The translations under genes were made by a program, and so were the position numbers. Shown one piece after another: positions 38,425-49,607 of a DNA stretch of 64,000 nt. A model generated the notes under the pieces. It had not been told where the DNA came from and did no database searches. It saw only the letters and a list, made by a program, of their open reading frames with translations. The stretch is taken from assembly GCA_963772585.1 (NCBI GenBank), contig CAVYXV010000007.1, positions 248,001 through 312,000 of the forward strand, written 5' to 3'. How positions within the stretch are numbered: the first letter of the stretch is position 1; every line of letters starts with the position of its first letter. The DNA is from CAVVXN01 sp963772585. GTDB lineage: Bacteria > Planctomycetota > PLA2 > JAEUHO01.

Positions 38425-38777
38425 TCATGGATGGGAACCTGCCTCGGCGAGCTCCGCCGCAAAACGGTCCGCCGGGGACGCTCGGAGACGATCGCGGAGG
38501 TTTCGGACGGCGCCGCGCAGCGCCTCGTTGTATCCGAGGCTCGCCTGGGCGAGCCAGGGGGCGGCCCAACCCGGGGCCGTCTCCGCGGTGGCGCGCTCCA
38601 TCGCGGCGGCGACCCGCTGTCGGGAGGCGGCCTCCGACTCGGGGGCGACCTTCCGCGCGGGCCGGATGGGTGCAGGGCCAGGTGCCGGGCGGTCGCGGTC
38701 CTCAGATCGCGGAGCACGCGCTCCTGGCGGTAGCCGGCGAGGCTCCCCAGGAGGACGGCCGCCCCGGCCAGGACCAC
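38425..38777 (-). pseudogene. Small membrane-anchored protein, one frameshift
   Basis: One hydrophobic segment (AVVLAGAAVLLGSLAGY) starts just after the stop of the polymerase gene, from a likely GTG at 38777. At about 38670 the frame changes into a helical Ala-rich segment (EAASRQRVAAAMERATAETA) ending WLAQASLGYNEALRGAVRNL and a stop at 38425. Codon use supports both halves. The function is unknown; position suggests a helper of the polysaccharide polymerase. Confidence 0.45.
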
Positions 38778-38785
38778 CGCCCGTG

Positions 38786-40166
38786 TCAGCGGAGACTCTG
38801 CGGGAGGGTCGCGGGGCGGCCGGGACGCTCCAGCATGGACGCGAGGCAGCCGACCTCGACCGCGAGGATCAGCGCCGTCGCCGGAACCTGCATCGCGTAG
38901 TCGATGCCGGCGTGGAGGAGGGCGAAGAGGAGGGCGGCGAGGAGGCCGGCGGCCAGGGCCCGCTCCGCGGAGCCGCGGACGGTCGTGACGAGGGCTCGCC
39001 GGTAGCGCAGCGCGGTTGCGCCGGCGAGGGCGAGGGCGAACAGCCCGGCTTCGGCGAGGACCTGGAGCCAGGTGTTGTGGGCGAGGTAGGCGACGTAGCT
39101 CTTGCCCAGGGTGTCGCCGTGGTCCGCGAGGACCCGGAAGGCGGGGTAGCTGCCGGGGCCCGTGCCGAAGACGGGGGAGCCTTGGAAGAGGTCCAGCGCG
39201 CCGCGCCAGGGGAGGATCCGGCCCGTCAGCCAGGGCGCGGGGGCGAGGAGCGCGAGGATCACCGAGACGGCGACGACGGTGGCGGCGAGCCCCAGGGCGG
39301 CGGGGACGGGGCGGAGGGCCGGTGCCCTTCGTCGCCAGAGGACCCCGAAGGCGGCGAGGGCCACGAGCAGGGCCGCCGTGCCGCCCCACGAGCGCGCGAC
39401 GGGGCCGGCGAGGTAGAGCGCCAGGGCCGTCGCGGCCAGCGCGAGGACCGGGCGGAGGCGCCGGGCACGGGCGGATGCGCCGGCCCCGGCGAGGAGGAGC
39501 CCCAGCAGCACCGGGAGCGTCACGCCGAGCAGGCCCGCGAACTGGTTCTCGTTCACGAGGGGACCGATGGGGCTCGAGAAGACGTACTCGTCCTGGACGA
39601 GATGGCTCGTGCCCACGCTCCGTTCGACAGGCACGCCGAACCCGGCGCTGTGGAGCGGGGAGAGCAGGGGGCTTCGCCACTCGTACTCGACGCGGGGGAT
39701 CTCGTAGGTCCAGAGGACGCGGGTGTTGTCCCGCGGCGCGACGAGCCCCAGGGCGAGGGTCAGGAAGGCGACCAGGGCGATCGCGCCCAGGAGGATCCGG
39801 CGGAGGCGGACGTCCCGGGCGAGGTTCCGGGCGAGCAGGACGACCAGGAGGAGGAGGATCCAGCGGGGTAGGGTCTCGAGGGTCGCCGTGAGGTCGGTCG
39901 TGACGGTGTCCCTGGGGGCGAGGCCCGTGAGCCGGTGGGCCTCGTCGTGGAGCCGGGTGGGGAGGGGGGCGAGGCGGCGAGGAGGCCCTCGGGAACGGCA
40001 GCACGTAGAGCGCGAGGAGGCTCGCGCCGCCCAGCACGATCGCCGCCGCGCGCCGGTCGTGGGCCCGGGAGAGCGCACCCAGGGCGACGACGACGGCCAT
40101 GGCACCCTCGAGGAGCCACGCGTGGTCGCGGCGGGTCGCCCCGAACGCGAGGACGGCCACGGGCAA
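38786..40166 (-). pseudogene. O-antigen ligase/polymerase-like membrane protein, one frameshift
   Basis: A Wzy/O-antigen-ligase type protein of about 450 residues with ten or more membrane segments. The large loop holds PVFGTGPGSYPAFRVLADHGD and HNTWLQVLAEAGLFAL, the family's conserved block. The N-terminal helices lie in a different frame (from TTG at 40166: AVVVALGALSRAH) joined near 39985, so one indel is needed. No better start is found. It would polymerise or ligate repeat units on the periplasmic side. It is followed closely by the small anchored protein. Confidence 0.75.
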
Positions 40167-40262
40167 CAGGGCGGCCAGCGCCCACGTCGCGATGGTGGCG
40201 AGGGGGGCGGAAGAGGAGGGGGGACGGAGCGGCGGCTCGCCGCGGAGGGTGCCCCGTGATCG

Positions 40263-41418
40263 CTACGACCCACGGAGGGCCTCCTCGTAGACGCCCTCGA
40301 GATCGCGGGCCCGGGCGGCGGGGTCGTGGACGCGGCGGACGTGCGCCAGGGCCGCTGCGCCCATGCTGCGGACGCGGTCGGGAGTTTCGAGCAGGGGCTC
40401 GACGGCGCCGATCAGCCCGTCCTCGATGGCGGCGTAGGCTCTTCGAGTGCCCGAGCCCGCTCGGGCGAGCCGGCGGGAGGTCCATGCCCGCCCACCGGCG
40501 CGTGGGGCCTTGGGCAGGCGAGATCATGCGGCCGTTCGCGCCGTCCTCGACCATCTCGGGCATGGCGCAGAGGTCGGTCGTGAGCGCGGGGAGGCCGAGG
40601 CTCATCGCCTCGAGGACGGACCAGCCGAGCGTGTCGTCCAGCGTGGTGAGCACACCCAGGTGGCTCTCGGCGAGGGTGCGGAGCACCTCGGGGTAGGGCA
40701 ACTGCTCGTGCCAGGTGACGCCGGGGGCCCTTCGGAGCGCCTCCCGGGTGCGCTCGGCCTCCTCGGGGGAGGCGTGCGTCACGTAGTCGCCGCCGAGCAC
40801 GCGGCTGATCACCACGAGGCGGACGCCGGCGTCGCGCTCGTGGAGGCGGGCGACGGCCCTAGGAGCGGCAGGCCGCCCTTGCGGAAGAACTCGTGGCCCA
40901 CGAGGCAGAGGACCAGGCCTTCCGGATGGGCCTCGAGGAAGGCCTCGTGGCGGGTCCGGAGGTCGTCGGGGATCTCCACCCCGCCGTAGTGGACGCGGCA
41001 CTTCGCCTGGACGGCGTCGTCGAGCCGGCCCTCGTTCTGGTGGAAGAAGTAGTGGACGGCGAAGTCGGAGAGGCCGAGGAGGGCGCGGCAGGACGGGGTC
41101 GTGGAGCCGGGCCAGGGCCCGCTCGTAGAGGGCGTCCTGCGGGAAGCCGGGGAAGCGGGGGAGATGGGCCTCGAAGCTCGTGACCCAGGGGCGGCGGGTC
41201 CAGGGGATCCCGTTCCAGAGGTGGAAGAGGTCCACGGGGGGAAGGGGGGCGAAGCGGTAGAGGTTCTGCCAGCGGATGTCCTTGCGGCCGAGCCACCGCC
41301 ACGGGAGGTAGGGGACCTTCCGGAAGCGGGCGTCCTCGAGGGGCAGCCCGTAGCTGACGCGGCGGTAGCTGTAGTTGCGTCGCCCGAGCCCTACGCGGAT
41401 CGCCTGCGTCACTGGCAT
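40263..41418 (-). pseudogene. GT4 glycosyltransferase, frameshifted
   Basis: The start (MPVTQAIRVGLGRRNYSYRR) and the C-terminal donor-binding part (LGWSVLEAMSLGLPALTTDL, MVEDGANGRMIS) of a group 1 glycosyltransferase lie in the same frame, but the middle (YFFHQNEGRL, VLCLVGHEFFRKGG) and the end (ARDLEGVYEEALRGS) are in other frames. Breaks are near 41090, 40865 and 40490. The EAMSLGLP block contains the E of the usual E-x7-E motif. It would add a sugar to the lipid-linked repeat unit. Confidence 0.75.
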
Positions 41419-41927
41419 CTGCTCCTCGCACCCGGCGTGCTACCGCGCTCGGGGCACCCTCCATGCATCGGCCCGATCCTGCGACGCCCTGCGACCCACC
41501 TGGTCTGGCCCGGTCGCGCTGCGCCGAACCTCGGCGGGCCTCGGCGAAGGCGCGGAGGGCGCTCCAGGCGTCTGGATTGAGCTTCATCGGGCCTTGGTGC
41601 GGGTCGAGAGATAAGATGCCGGGCCGGACGTCGTGCCGGGACGCAACCAAGCCGGAGGCGTGTCGAGGCCGGGGCCTCGTGCTTCGACGAGGCGACGCGG
41701 CGCGTCTGCCGGGACTCGACGCGTGTCCCGGCGGCTGGACACGGCCCGGGCCGACGGTCCCGGGCCGGGCCCGTTCCCGGAAGGCCCCGTGCCGTCCGGG
41801 CGGGCCGTGCGACGATGCGGATGGTGCCCGTCGGTCGGGTCGTCCAACACTCCAGGGTGGCGCCCCGCCGGGAAGGCGGCGGGGCCCGGGCCGGCGTTCC
41901 GGGGCAGGAAGGCGAGGCGAGGGAGCG
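41419..41927. other. Divergent gap between GT4 and WecA-like genes
   Basis: No intact gene in about 509 bases. A short minus-strand frame starting near 41587 (MKLNPDAWSALRAFAEARRG) looks coding for about 20 residues and could be the true start of the GT4 gene after further indels. Otherwise I see nothing; promoters for both directions are expected. Confidence 0.35.
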
Positions 41928-43480
41928 ATGGCCGAACGGGGATCGCGGATGCGCCTGGTCGGAGGGGGCCTGCCCTTCCTGCTGGCGGGGAGCCTCGTCG
42001 TGCTCGGGATCGTGCTCGATCCCGGCGCCCGGGATCGGCCTCCTCTTCGTCCTCGCGCTCGCGTTCACCTGGTTCCTCGTCCCGTACGCCGAGTGGCTCG
42101 CGAAGCGGGCGGGCGCCGTGTCCTTCCCGGGAGGCCGGTCGATCCACCTGGAGGCCGTGCCGCTCCTCGGGGGCATGGCGCTCTTCCTGCCCGTGGCCGG
42201 TGCGCTGGCCACGCTCGCGGTGCAGGGCGACACCGTCGCGCTGGGGATGCTGGGCGGGGCGGCCTTGACCTTCGCGCTCGGCGTCACCGACGACATCCGC
42301 GGCGTCTCGCCCAAGACGAAGATCGTCGTCCAGATGCTCGCGGCGGCGTGCCTCGTCGCGGGCGGGATCCGGCTGGAGGTGCTCGGGATCCCCGGGCTCG
42401 GCGTCGTTCTACCCGGGGGCGTTCGGGATCCCGCTCGTCGTGATCTGGGTCGTCGTGGTCACCAACGCGATGAACCTGGTGGACGGGATGGACGGGCTCG
42501 CGGGCTCGATCACCGTCCTCGCGGCGGTGGGCGCCACGCTGGTGGGCATCATGCCCGCGGCGGCGATCGTCCTCGCCGGCGCGGCGCTGGGGTTCCTCCG
42601 CTACAACCTGCCGCCCGCGCGCATCTTCCTGGGCGACTGCGGCAGCCTGACGCTCGGGTTCGTGGTCGCGGCGCTCACGCTCCAGGCGCCCTTCGCCCGG
42701 AACGTCCCCCTGGCGCTGGCCCTGGTCGCCTATCCCCTGGGCGACACGGTGCTCGCGGTGCTCCGGCGCTTCGTGCGCGGGAAGCCCATCTTCGCCGCCG
42801 ACCGCAGCCACGTGCACCACAAGGTCCGGGAGCACGTGCGCGACTCCCGGCTGGCGCTGCGTCCTCCTGATCGCCTTCGCCGCGGCCCTGATGCTGCCCG
42901 GGCTGCTTCGGCCGGGCCTCGTTCTCGCTCCTCTGGATCCTCTTCCTCTGGGGCGCGATGGCGCACGCTGCTGCTCTACCTCTCCCGGATGCGGCCGCAG
43001 ATGGTGCTGCGATTCCGCCGGCCGCTCCAGCGGATGTACGTGGTCCGCGACTACGTCACGCGGAGCCTCGAGATCGCCACGTCGCCCGACGACGTGCGGC
43101 TGGCGCTCCGCCACATGGTCGAGGCGCTCCGGATGCGGACGCTCCGGATCGAGCACCGCGGCCTCACCGTGGCCGATGCCGGGCAGGGCGACCTGCCCCC
43201 GGCGGGAACGATCGACGAGACGGTCTACGTGAAGCGGGGGCGGGCTATGTGGTCGGCCGGTCCGCTCGGCGAGGGCGGGATGCTCGAGGACGAGCGCCGG
43301 GCCGTCGTCTGCGACGTGGTGCGGAGCGCCGACGACGTCCTCGAGACCATGGCTCGCGGGAAGACCCGCGAGCGGAGGGCGCCGCCGCCCGCGCCGTCGG
43401 ACGCGGGCGCCGACGCGGCGCCCGGAGAGAGACTGCCGCGGCGCCTCCTCCTGATCACCGGGATCCGCTCGTTTGCCAGA
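41928..43480 (+). pseudogene. WecA/MraY-type sugar-phosphate transferase, frameshifted
   Basis: Start ATG at 41928 with GAGGGAG upstream. The membrane protein shows PNPT-family blocks: LGGMALFLPV, the DDIRGVSPKTK loop with the catalytic Asp pair (FALGVTDD), NAMNLVDGMDGLAG and the HVHHK motif of WecA-type enzymes. Single-base insertions near 42030 and 42410 and further shifts near 42855 and 42925 break it. After the core, about 150 soluble residues (RMYVVRDYVTRSLEIATSPDD) extend the C-terminus. It would start repeat-unit synthesis by moving sugar-1-phosphate to undecaprenyl phosphate. The exact end is uncertain. Confidence 0.8.
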
Positions 43481-43565
43481 GACACGGCGCGGCGCGGGCC
43501 CACCACGACATACCATTCCCGTGGCGCCTCACCGAGAGGCGCCCGTGGAAGGGGGACTTTCCAGC

Positions 43566-46078
43566 GTGAGCATGAACCGAATCGAGGCCGCGGGCGTCCC
43601 GCCGCCTTCCCGCGGGCCTCGGACGAAGAGGCTGGGCGAGTACCTCGCGGTCGTGCGGGGGCACATCGTCGTGGCCCTGATCGTCGGCCTCGTCGTCGGG
43701 GCGGCGATCATCGGCGTCGCGCTGTTCGAGAACCCCGGCTACACGCTCGGAGGCGCTCGTGAACGTAGCCGGACAATCGGGGGAGCAGCGCTACCTGGGC
43801 ATCGACGGGCCTCGGCCCGCAACCGATGGTCGATCCGGACACGGAGAAGGAGCGTATCAAGTCGGATGTGATCCGAAAGCGGACGCTCGAGGACAACGCC
43901 TCCGAGTCTCGTCGCCGTCGTCACCGAGCGCGGGGCGCACCGCCGTATCGACGAGCTGCTCCGGTTCCTGAGGCTCCAAGGACCGCCGTGCCTGCATCGG
44001 GGCGAGTCGTGGAGACGCCCCCGGAGTGGACGCGCCGATTCCGCCTTCGCATGGGGACGAAGGCGAAGGATGCCGACGCCCCTGCCCTCTCCGTCGCCGC
44101 GCCGGAAGGCGGCTACCAGCCCGTTCCGGACTTCGCCTGGGGAAGGCCCTTCGACGTCCCGGGGACCAAGGGCAGGGTCCGCGTGACGCTCACCCGAGAA
44201 GCGCGGGCGACGCCCAGGGCCGCGAGTTCGACCTCGTGGTCCGCTCCCTCGACGACGCCAAGGACTGGATCCGCGAAGGGCTCTCCACGGAGGACACGAA
44301 GAGCCCCAACCTGATCCAGGTCCTCTTCCAGTCGGAGGAGCCCATCTCCGCCGCGAGGGTGAACCAGGCGTTGTGCCGGGCCTACTACCACCAGCGAGAG
44401 GACAGCACGAACACGGACCTCTTCCAGGCCGAGCAGGTCCTCAAGGAGCAGATCGAGGACGCTCACCGTCCAGGTCCGCAACCTCGAGGATCAGCGCGAC
44501 GGGGTGGTCCGCGACGAGAACGCGACCCACATGGGCGCGCAGGTGAGCGCGCTCATGACGGAGAAGGTGCGCCTCGAAGAGCGGGTGGCGAGCCTGGAGC
44601 AGCGCAAGACCCGTCTGGAGGAGCAGCACGCCGAGACGCTGGAGTCTCAGCGAGGGCCCGATCGAGGATCAGCGCCGTGCGGTGGACGATTCGGGCATCC
44701 AGAGCATGGTCTCGCGCCGGCGCCAACTCGACCTGGAAATGCGCAAGCTCCTCGCCGACGGCCGCACGACCCGCGACGACCGGGTGCAGGATCTGGTCAA
44801 CACCATCCAGGCGCTCGACACCTCGATCGCGCAGGACATCCAGTGGTACTTCCGGAAGCGGCTCGAACAGGAGGAGAAGGCGCTGGCGGACACCGGGGAC
44901 GACCTGGACCGGGCGAGCAAGGCGCTGACGGAGACGCAGACGCAGCTCGCCAACTTCCCGATGATCCAGCGCAAGCTCGACCAGTTCGATCGCAAGCTCG
45001 GCGCACAGAAGGCCCAGCTCGACCGCCTCGCTCGCGCGGCAACTCGACCTCCAGATCCAGCAGGAAGCCAAGCCGGCGCCCGTCGAGCTCCTGCAGGAGC
45101 ACGGTGCGGGTGCCGGAGCGCAAGGCCGCGTGGCTGAAGCCGCTCCTGCTCGCGATCATCGCGGCGGGCCTCGCCGGCGTCGGCGCGGCCCTCGCCCGCG
45201 ACGCCCTCGAGAAGGGCGGGCGGAGCGCGACGGAGGTGGAGGAATTCCTCGGGGCTTCCCGTCCTCGCGTCCATCCCCGACTTCCGGACGGTCCCGCAAG
45301 GCGGATCGCCGCGGCCTGACCGGGCCGCTGGTCGCCCTGGAGCGGCCGCGTTCGCCGATCGCCGAGTCGTACCGGCTGCTGCGGACGCGCCTCCTCTACT
45401 CCAAGTCGAGCGCGGACTGCCGCGTGCTCGCGGTCACGTCGGCCTCGGGGTACGAGGGCAAGTCGATCACGACGCTCAACCTCGCCGTCACGCTCGCCCA
45501 CAGCGGGAGCCCGGTGCTGGTCGTGGACGCGGACCTCCGGCGCCCCTCGGCGCACGAGTACCTGAAGCTCGCGGGCACGCCCGGCCTCGCCGACGTGCTG
45601 GCCGGCCGGCTCGGCTGGCGGAAGGTGGTCCGGCAGACCGCGCTGGCGAACCTCGCCTTCATGCCGGCGGGCGGCGCGCACGACGCGGCCGCGGCGTGGG
45701 CCCGCGGGACCGTCTTCCCCCAGCTCGTCTCGGAGCTGAGGGAGTCGTTCGAGTTCGTACTCTTCGACGCGCCCGCCCGTGCTCGCCGCCGCCGATCCGT
45801 CGGCCTTCGTCCACCAGGTGGACGGCGTCCTCTTCGTGGTGCGCTATCGCCACGCGCCGCTCGACATCGTGGAGTCCGCCATCCAGCAGATCCACGCCGT
45901 GGGTGGGAAGATCGCCGGCATCGTCTTCAACGCGTACGACGCCCGCCGCGAGGAGGAGCTGGGCCACGGCGGCTACGGCCGCGCGGGCAAGTACGGGTAC
46001 ATGTCGTACTACGCCGACAACCGCGTCGAGGCGCCGCCGAGCCTCCCCGAGCGGCCCAAGAAGCAGGGGTCGGCCTAG
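43566..46078 (+). pseudogene. Wzz/Wzc-type chain-length protein and tyrosine kinase, heavily frameshifted
   Basis: A long gene read in pieces: N-terminal membrane segment (HIVVALIVGLVVGAAIIGVAL), periplasmic coiled coil (EKVRLEERVASLEQRKTRL; RRRQLDLEMRKLLADG), a second membrane segment (WLKPLLLAIIAAGLAGVG), then the BY-kinase domain: SPIAESYRLLRTRL, Walker A-type GYEGKSITTLNLA, Walker A' VLVVDADLRRPS, and VLFVVRYRH. The C-terminal tail has several Tyr (YGRAGKYGYMSYYAD), the usual autophosphorylation cluster. At least nine single-base shifts are needed. It would control polymer length and export with the Wza-like lipoprotein. Confidence 0.8.
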
Positions 46079-46108
46079 GCCGACCCCGTCCGCCGGTCCC
46101 CTCCCCCC

Positions 46109-47475
46109 GTGTCGTCGGCCGCGCCCCCGCTCGCATCCGCCTCGCTGGCCGCTCCTACGGGGGGGGGGCGCTCGTGGGCCCGTCCGCGCGCATCGACGCG
46201 ATCGCTCTGGAACCTCTACGCCGTCACGGTCGGCGGCGTTCTGGCTCGGCGGGCTGTTCGGCACGCCCGTCCAGCACCTGTTCCACGTCGGGAAGTGGGG
46301 CTTCCTCTTCCTCCTGCTCGTCGCCGCCTTCCGGGAGCCCGTCCGCTGGAAGGTGGGCGATCCCATCCGCGCCATCCTGGTCGGGGCTCTGCTCGCCACC
46401 GGGATGCTCTCGGTGCTCGGCGGGACGGCCGACGAATCGAGCCTGCCGCAGTTCGCGAGCTGGGTCGCGCTGCCGCTCGTCTCCGCGCGCCTGGCGGCGC
46501 TCGCCGCGACGGAGGATGGGTACGCCGAATTCACGCGGGCGATGAAGCACCTCGCCCACTTCATCCTCTGGACGAGCCTGCCCTTGCTCGCGCGTCGGGA
46601 TGAACCTGGGGCGTGCTGGTGGGCGTTTCAGCGGTTGGCAGTCGAATCCGAACGGGCTCGGGCTGATCCTCGTGTCCGTCTTCCCCTTCCTCTTCGCCCG
46701 GGCCATCCGCGAGCCGGGCTGGCGGCTCTTCGGACCCCGCTTCGAGACGCTCGCCCTGGTCGCCCTCGCGTTGGCGACGGGCTCCCGCGCCACGGTCCTC
46801 GCCATGGCCGGCGCCGCCGGCGTGATCCTCTACGGCACGGGGAGACTGGGCCGCTGGATCCCGATCACGGCGTGCGCCGTCGCCCTGGTGCTCTTCTTCG
46901 CCGGCCACACGCTGGGGCCGGTTCTGGAGGACGTGCCCGGCATCGGGCGCTTCTTCAAGAAGGAGGTCGTCGGCTACGTGACCGGCCAGTCGGCCTTCCA
47001 CGCATCGGGACGGGAGGAAGCCTGGGCGCTGGCCGATCGCCTGATTCACGCGAACCCCTGGTACGGCTACGGCTGGGGGGCGGAGGCCAGGATCCTCGCC
47101 GAGCACAAGGACGAGTTGATCGGCCACCAGGGCGCACTGGTCCACAACTCATACCTTTCCTTGATGCTGGAGGCAGGGATCCTGGGGCTCCTGCCGGCGG
47201 GGGCCCTGTTCCTGCTGGGCCTCGGGCGCGGGTGGCGGAGCCTCGGCCGGGCGAGCGATGCGCGGGAGGCGGAGCTGCAGCTCCGGGCCGCGACGCTCGT
47301 GGCGCTCGTGCTCGGCGGGCTCATGAGCGCCTTCTTCGAATCCTGGTTGTTCTCTACCGGCAGCTACACGAGCCTCGTGTTCTGGCCGGCCCTGTTCATG
47401 TTGCTGCGAAGTCCCTGGTGGCGTCCGCTCCAGGACGAGCCACCGCGGGTCGAGACGTTTCCGGAGTTCTCGTGA
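46109..47475 (+). pseudogene. Second O-antigen ligase/polymerase-like protein, two +1 shifts
   Basis: GTG at 46109. The N-terminal part (RSLWNLYAVTVGG) continues in another frame from about 46240 (FWLGGLFGTPVQHLF) through several helices, then shifts near 46597 into NLGRAGGRFSGWQSNPNGLGL. The Wzy-like signature NPWYGYGWGAEARILAEH and HNSYLSLMLEAGILGLLP is intact at the C-terminus. The length (1367) equals 455 codons plus two bases, as expected for two one-base insertions. A separate ligase or polymerase function from the gene at 38786 cannot be decided. Confidence 0.75.
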
Positions 47476-49607
47476 AACAAGTCGTCCAGAGTCTGCGCGG
47501 CGGCGCGCCCCGCGTCGCCGACGTTCCCGCCCCCCTCGCCCGCCAGGGCCGGGTGCTGGTCGCGAACGCCTGCTCGGTGGTGTCCGCGGGCACCGAGCGG
47601 ATGGTCATCGACCTCGCGAAGAAGTCGCTGCTCGGCAAGGCCCGGGAGCGGCCCGACCAGGTCCGTCGCGTGCTCCAGAAGATGCGGACCGAGGGCGTGA
47701 TCGCCACGCTGAAGGCCGTCAACGCGCGGCTCGACGACCCGATGACGCTCGGCTACGCGTCGGCGGGCGTCGTCCTGGCGGTGGGCGAGGGCGTCCAGGC
47801 GTTCCGCCCGGGCGATCGCGTCGCGAGCAACGGCCCGCACGCCGGGGTCGTGAGCGTGCCCGCGAACCTCTGCGCCCGCCTGCCGGACGGGGTCCCCTAC
47901 GAACAGGGGGCCTTCGCGGTGCTGGGGGCGATCGCCCTCCAGGGCGTTCGGTTGGCGGAGACCTCCCTCGGGGAGACCGCCTACGTGATCGGGCTGGGGC
48001 TCCTCGGGCAGATCGCGACCGCCCTGCTTCGCGCCGCGGGGTGCCGCGTGCTCGGCACCGACCCGGACGCCGGACGCTGCGAGCTCGCCGTCCGCATGGG
48101 CGCCGAGGCGGCCGCGCCCGATCTCGACGCGGCGCGCGTGCTCTCCGGCACGCACGGACGCGGCGCCGATGCCGTCCTCATCACGGCGGCCACGGCGTCG
48201 AGCGGCCCGGTCGCGCTGGCCGGCGAGGCGGTCCGCCAGAAGGGGAGGGTCGTCGCCGTCGGCGCCGTCGGGCTCGACCTGCCGCGGCGGCCCTACTACT
48301 TCAAGGAGGCGGCGTTCGTCGTCTCCATGTCCTACGGGCCGGGGCGGTACGACGCCGCCTACGAGGAGCGGGGGCACGACTACCCCGCCGCCTACGTCCG
48401 CTGGACCGAGCAGCGAAACCTCCAGGCCGTCCTCGACCTGATGGGGAACGGCCGCCTCGACCTCTCCCCGCTGATCTCCCACCGCTTCGACATCGCCGAC
48501 GCCGAGCAGGCCTACGCGATGATCGAGAAGAGCACCGAGCCCTACCTCGGGATCGTGCTCCGCTACCCCGACGTGGACGTCGCCGAACCGGAGCGCGCCG
48601 TCCGGCTGGCGCCCGCCGCTATGAAGGACGGCGCGGTCGGCGTGGGCTTCATCGGCTCGGGGTCGTTCGCCCGCACGGTCCTCCTGCCGGCGATCGGCGC
48701 CGCCACGGGCGTGCGCCCCGTGGTGCTGTGCTCGGCGGGGGGGCTCAGCGCCGCGCTCGGCGGCGAGCGCTTCGGCTACGAGATCGCCACGAGCGACGTC
48801 GAGGCGACCGTTTCGAACCCCGACGTGGACGCCGTGTTCGTCGCGACGCGGCATGACCTTCACGCGGGGCTCGTCCTCCAGGCCCTGCGGGCCGGGAAGC
48901 ACGTCTTCGTCGAGAAGCCGCTGGCGCTCTCGCTGGCGGAGATCGACGAGATCGAGCAGGCGCTCGGAGGGCCCGCCGCCGGGCGGATCCTCCTCGTCGG
49001 GTTCAACCGGCGCTTCGCGCCCGCGACCGACGCCGTGCTCGCGCACTTCCAGAACCGGTCGCAGCCGCTGACGGTGAGCATCCGGTTCAATGCAGGCGCG
49101 ATTCCCGAGGACCACTGGACCCAGTCGGAGGAGGAGGGGGGTGGTCGCATCGTGGGGGAGGCCTGCCACGCGATCGACCTCGCGACGCGCCTCTCCGGCG
49201 CGCCTGTGGTCCGCGTGTTCGCCGAGGCGATCGGCGGCCCCGACGCGCCGGCCGTCCGCCACGACCAGGCCTTCCTCACCTGCCGCCACGCGGACGGCTC
49301 CGTGTCGAGCATCGCCTACCTCTCGGGCGGGGACCGCGCGCTGCCCAAGGAGCGTGTGGAGGTCTTCGGCGACGGGCGGGCCGCCGTGATCGACGACTGG
49401 CGCCGGGTGACGCTCGCGGCCGGCGGCAAGGTGAAGCGGTCCACGCCCGCGCGCGGCGACAAGGGCCATCGCGCCGAGATCCAGGCGTTTCTCGACGCCA
49501 TCCGACACGGGACGCCGCCGATTCCCTGGGCCCAGATCAAGGCCACGAGCCGCGCCGCGATCCTGGCCGTCCAGAGCCTCCGCGAGGGAGTTCCCTTCGA
49601 TGTCTGA
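47472..49607 (+). CDS. Fused zinc-type alcohol dehydrogenase and Gfo/Idh/MocA oxidoreductase
   Basis: 711-residue two-domain enzyme, clean frame. Residues 1-375 form a medium-chain dehydrogenase (MTLGYASAGVVLAVGEGV, YVIGLGLLGQIATALLRAAG, FDIADAEQAYAMIE). From about 383 a Gfo/Idh/MocA domain starts with VGVGFIGSGSFARTV and has the VEKPLALS motif and a later HAIDLATRL. The GTG overlaps the previous stop. Such fusions occur in polysaccharide loci and are thought to oxidise or epimerise nucleotide sugars. The pairing with WecB, whose start overlaps its end, fits synthesis of an unusual sugar. Confidence 0.88.
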   Translation: MKQVVQSLRGGAPRVADVPAPLARQGRVLVANACSVVSAGTERMVIDLAKKSLLGKARERPDQVRRVLQKMRTEGVIATLKAVNARLDDPMTLGYASAGVVLAVGEGVQAFRPGDRVASNGPHAGVVSVPANLCARLPDGVPYEQGAFAVLGAIALQGVRLAETSLGETAYVIGLGLLGQIATALLRAAGCRVLGTDPDAGRCELAVRMGAEAAAPDLDAARVLSGTHGRGADAVLITAATASSGPVALAGEAVRQKGRVVAVGAVGLDLPRRPYYFKEAAFVVSMSYGPGRYDAAYEERGHDYPAAYVRWTEQRNLQAVLDLMGNGRLDLSPLISHRFDIADAEQAYAMIEKSTEPYLGIVLRYPDVDVAEPERAVRLAPAAMKDGAVGVGFIGSGSFARTVLLPAIGAATGVRPVVLCSAGGLSAALGGERFGYEIATSDVEATVSNPDVDAVFVATRHDLHAGLVLQALRAGKHVFVEKPLALSLAEIDEIEQALGGPAAGRILLVGFNRRFAPATDAVLAHFQNRSQPLTVSIRFNAGAIPEDHWTQSEEEGGGRIVGEACHAIDLATRLSGAPVVRVFAEAIGGPDAPAVRHDQAFLTCRHADGSVSSIAYLSGGDRALPKERVEVFGDGRAAVIDDWRRVTLAAGGKVKRSTPARGDKGHRAEIQAFLDAIRHGTPPIPWAQIKATSRAAILAVQSLREGVPFDV

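Noticed and set aside
45000..45120. Separate small genes between the coiled coil and kinase domain
   Set aside because: The pieces join into one Wzz/Wzc-type protein when single-base indels are corrected.
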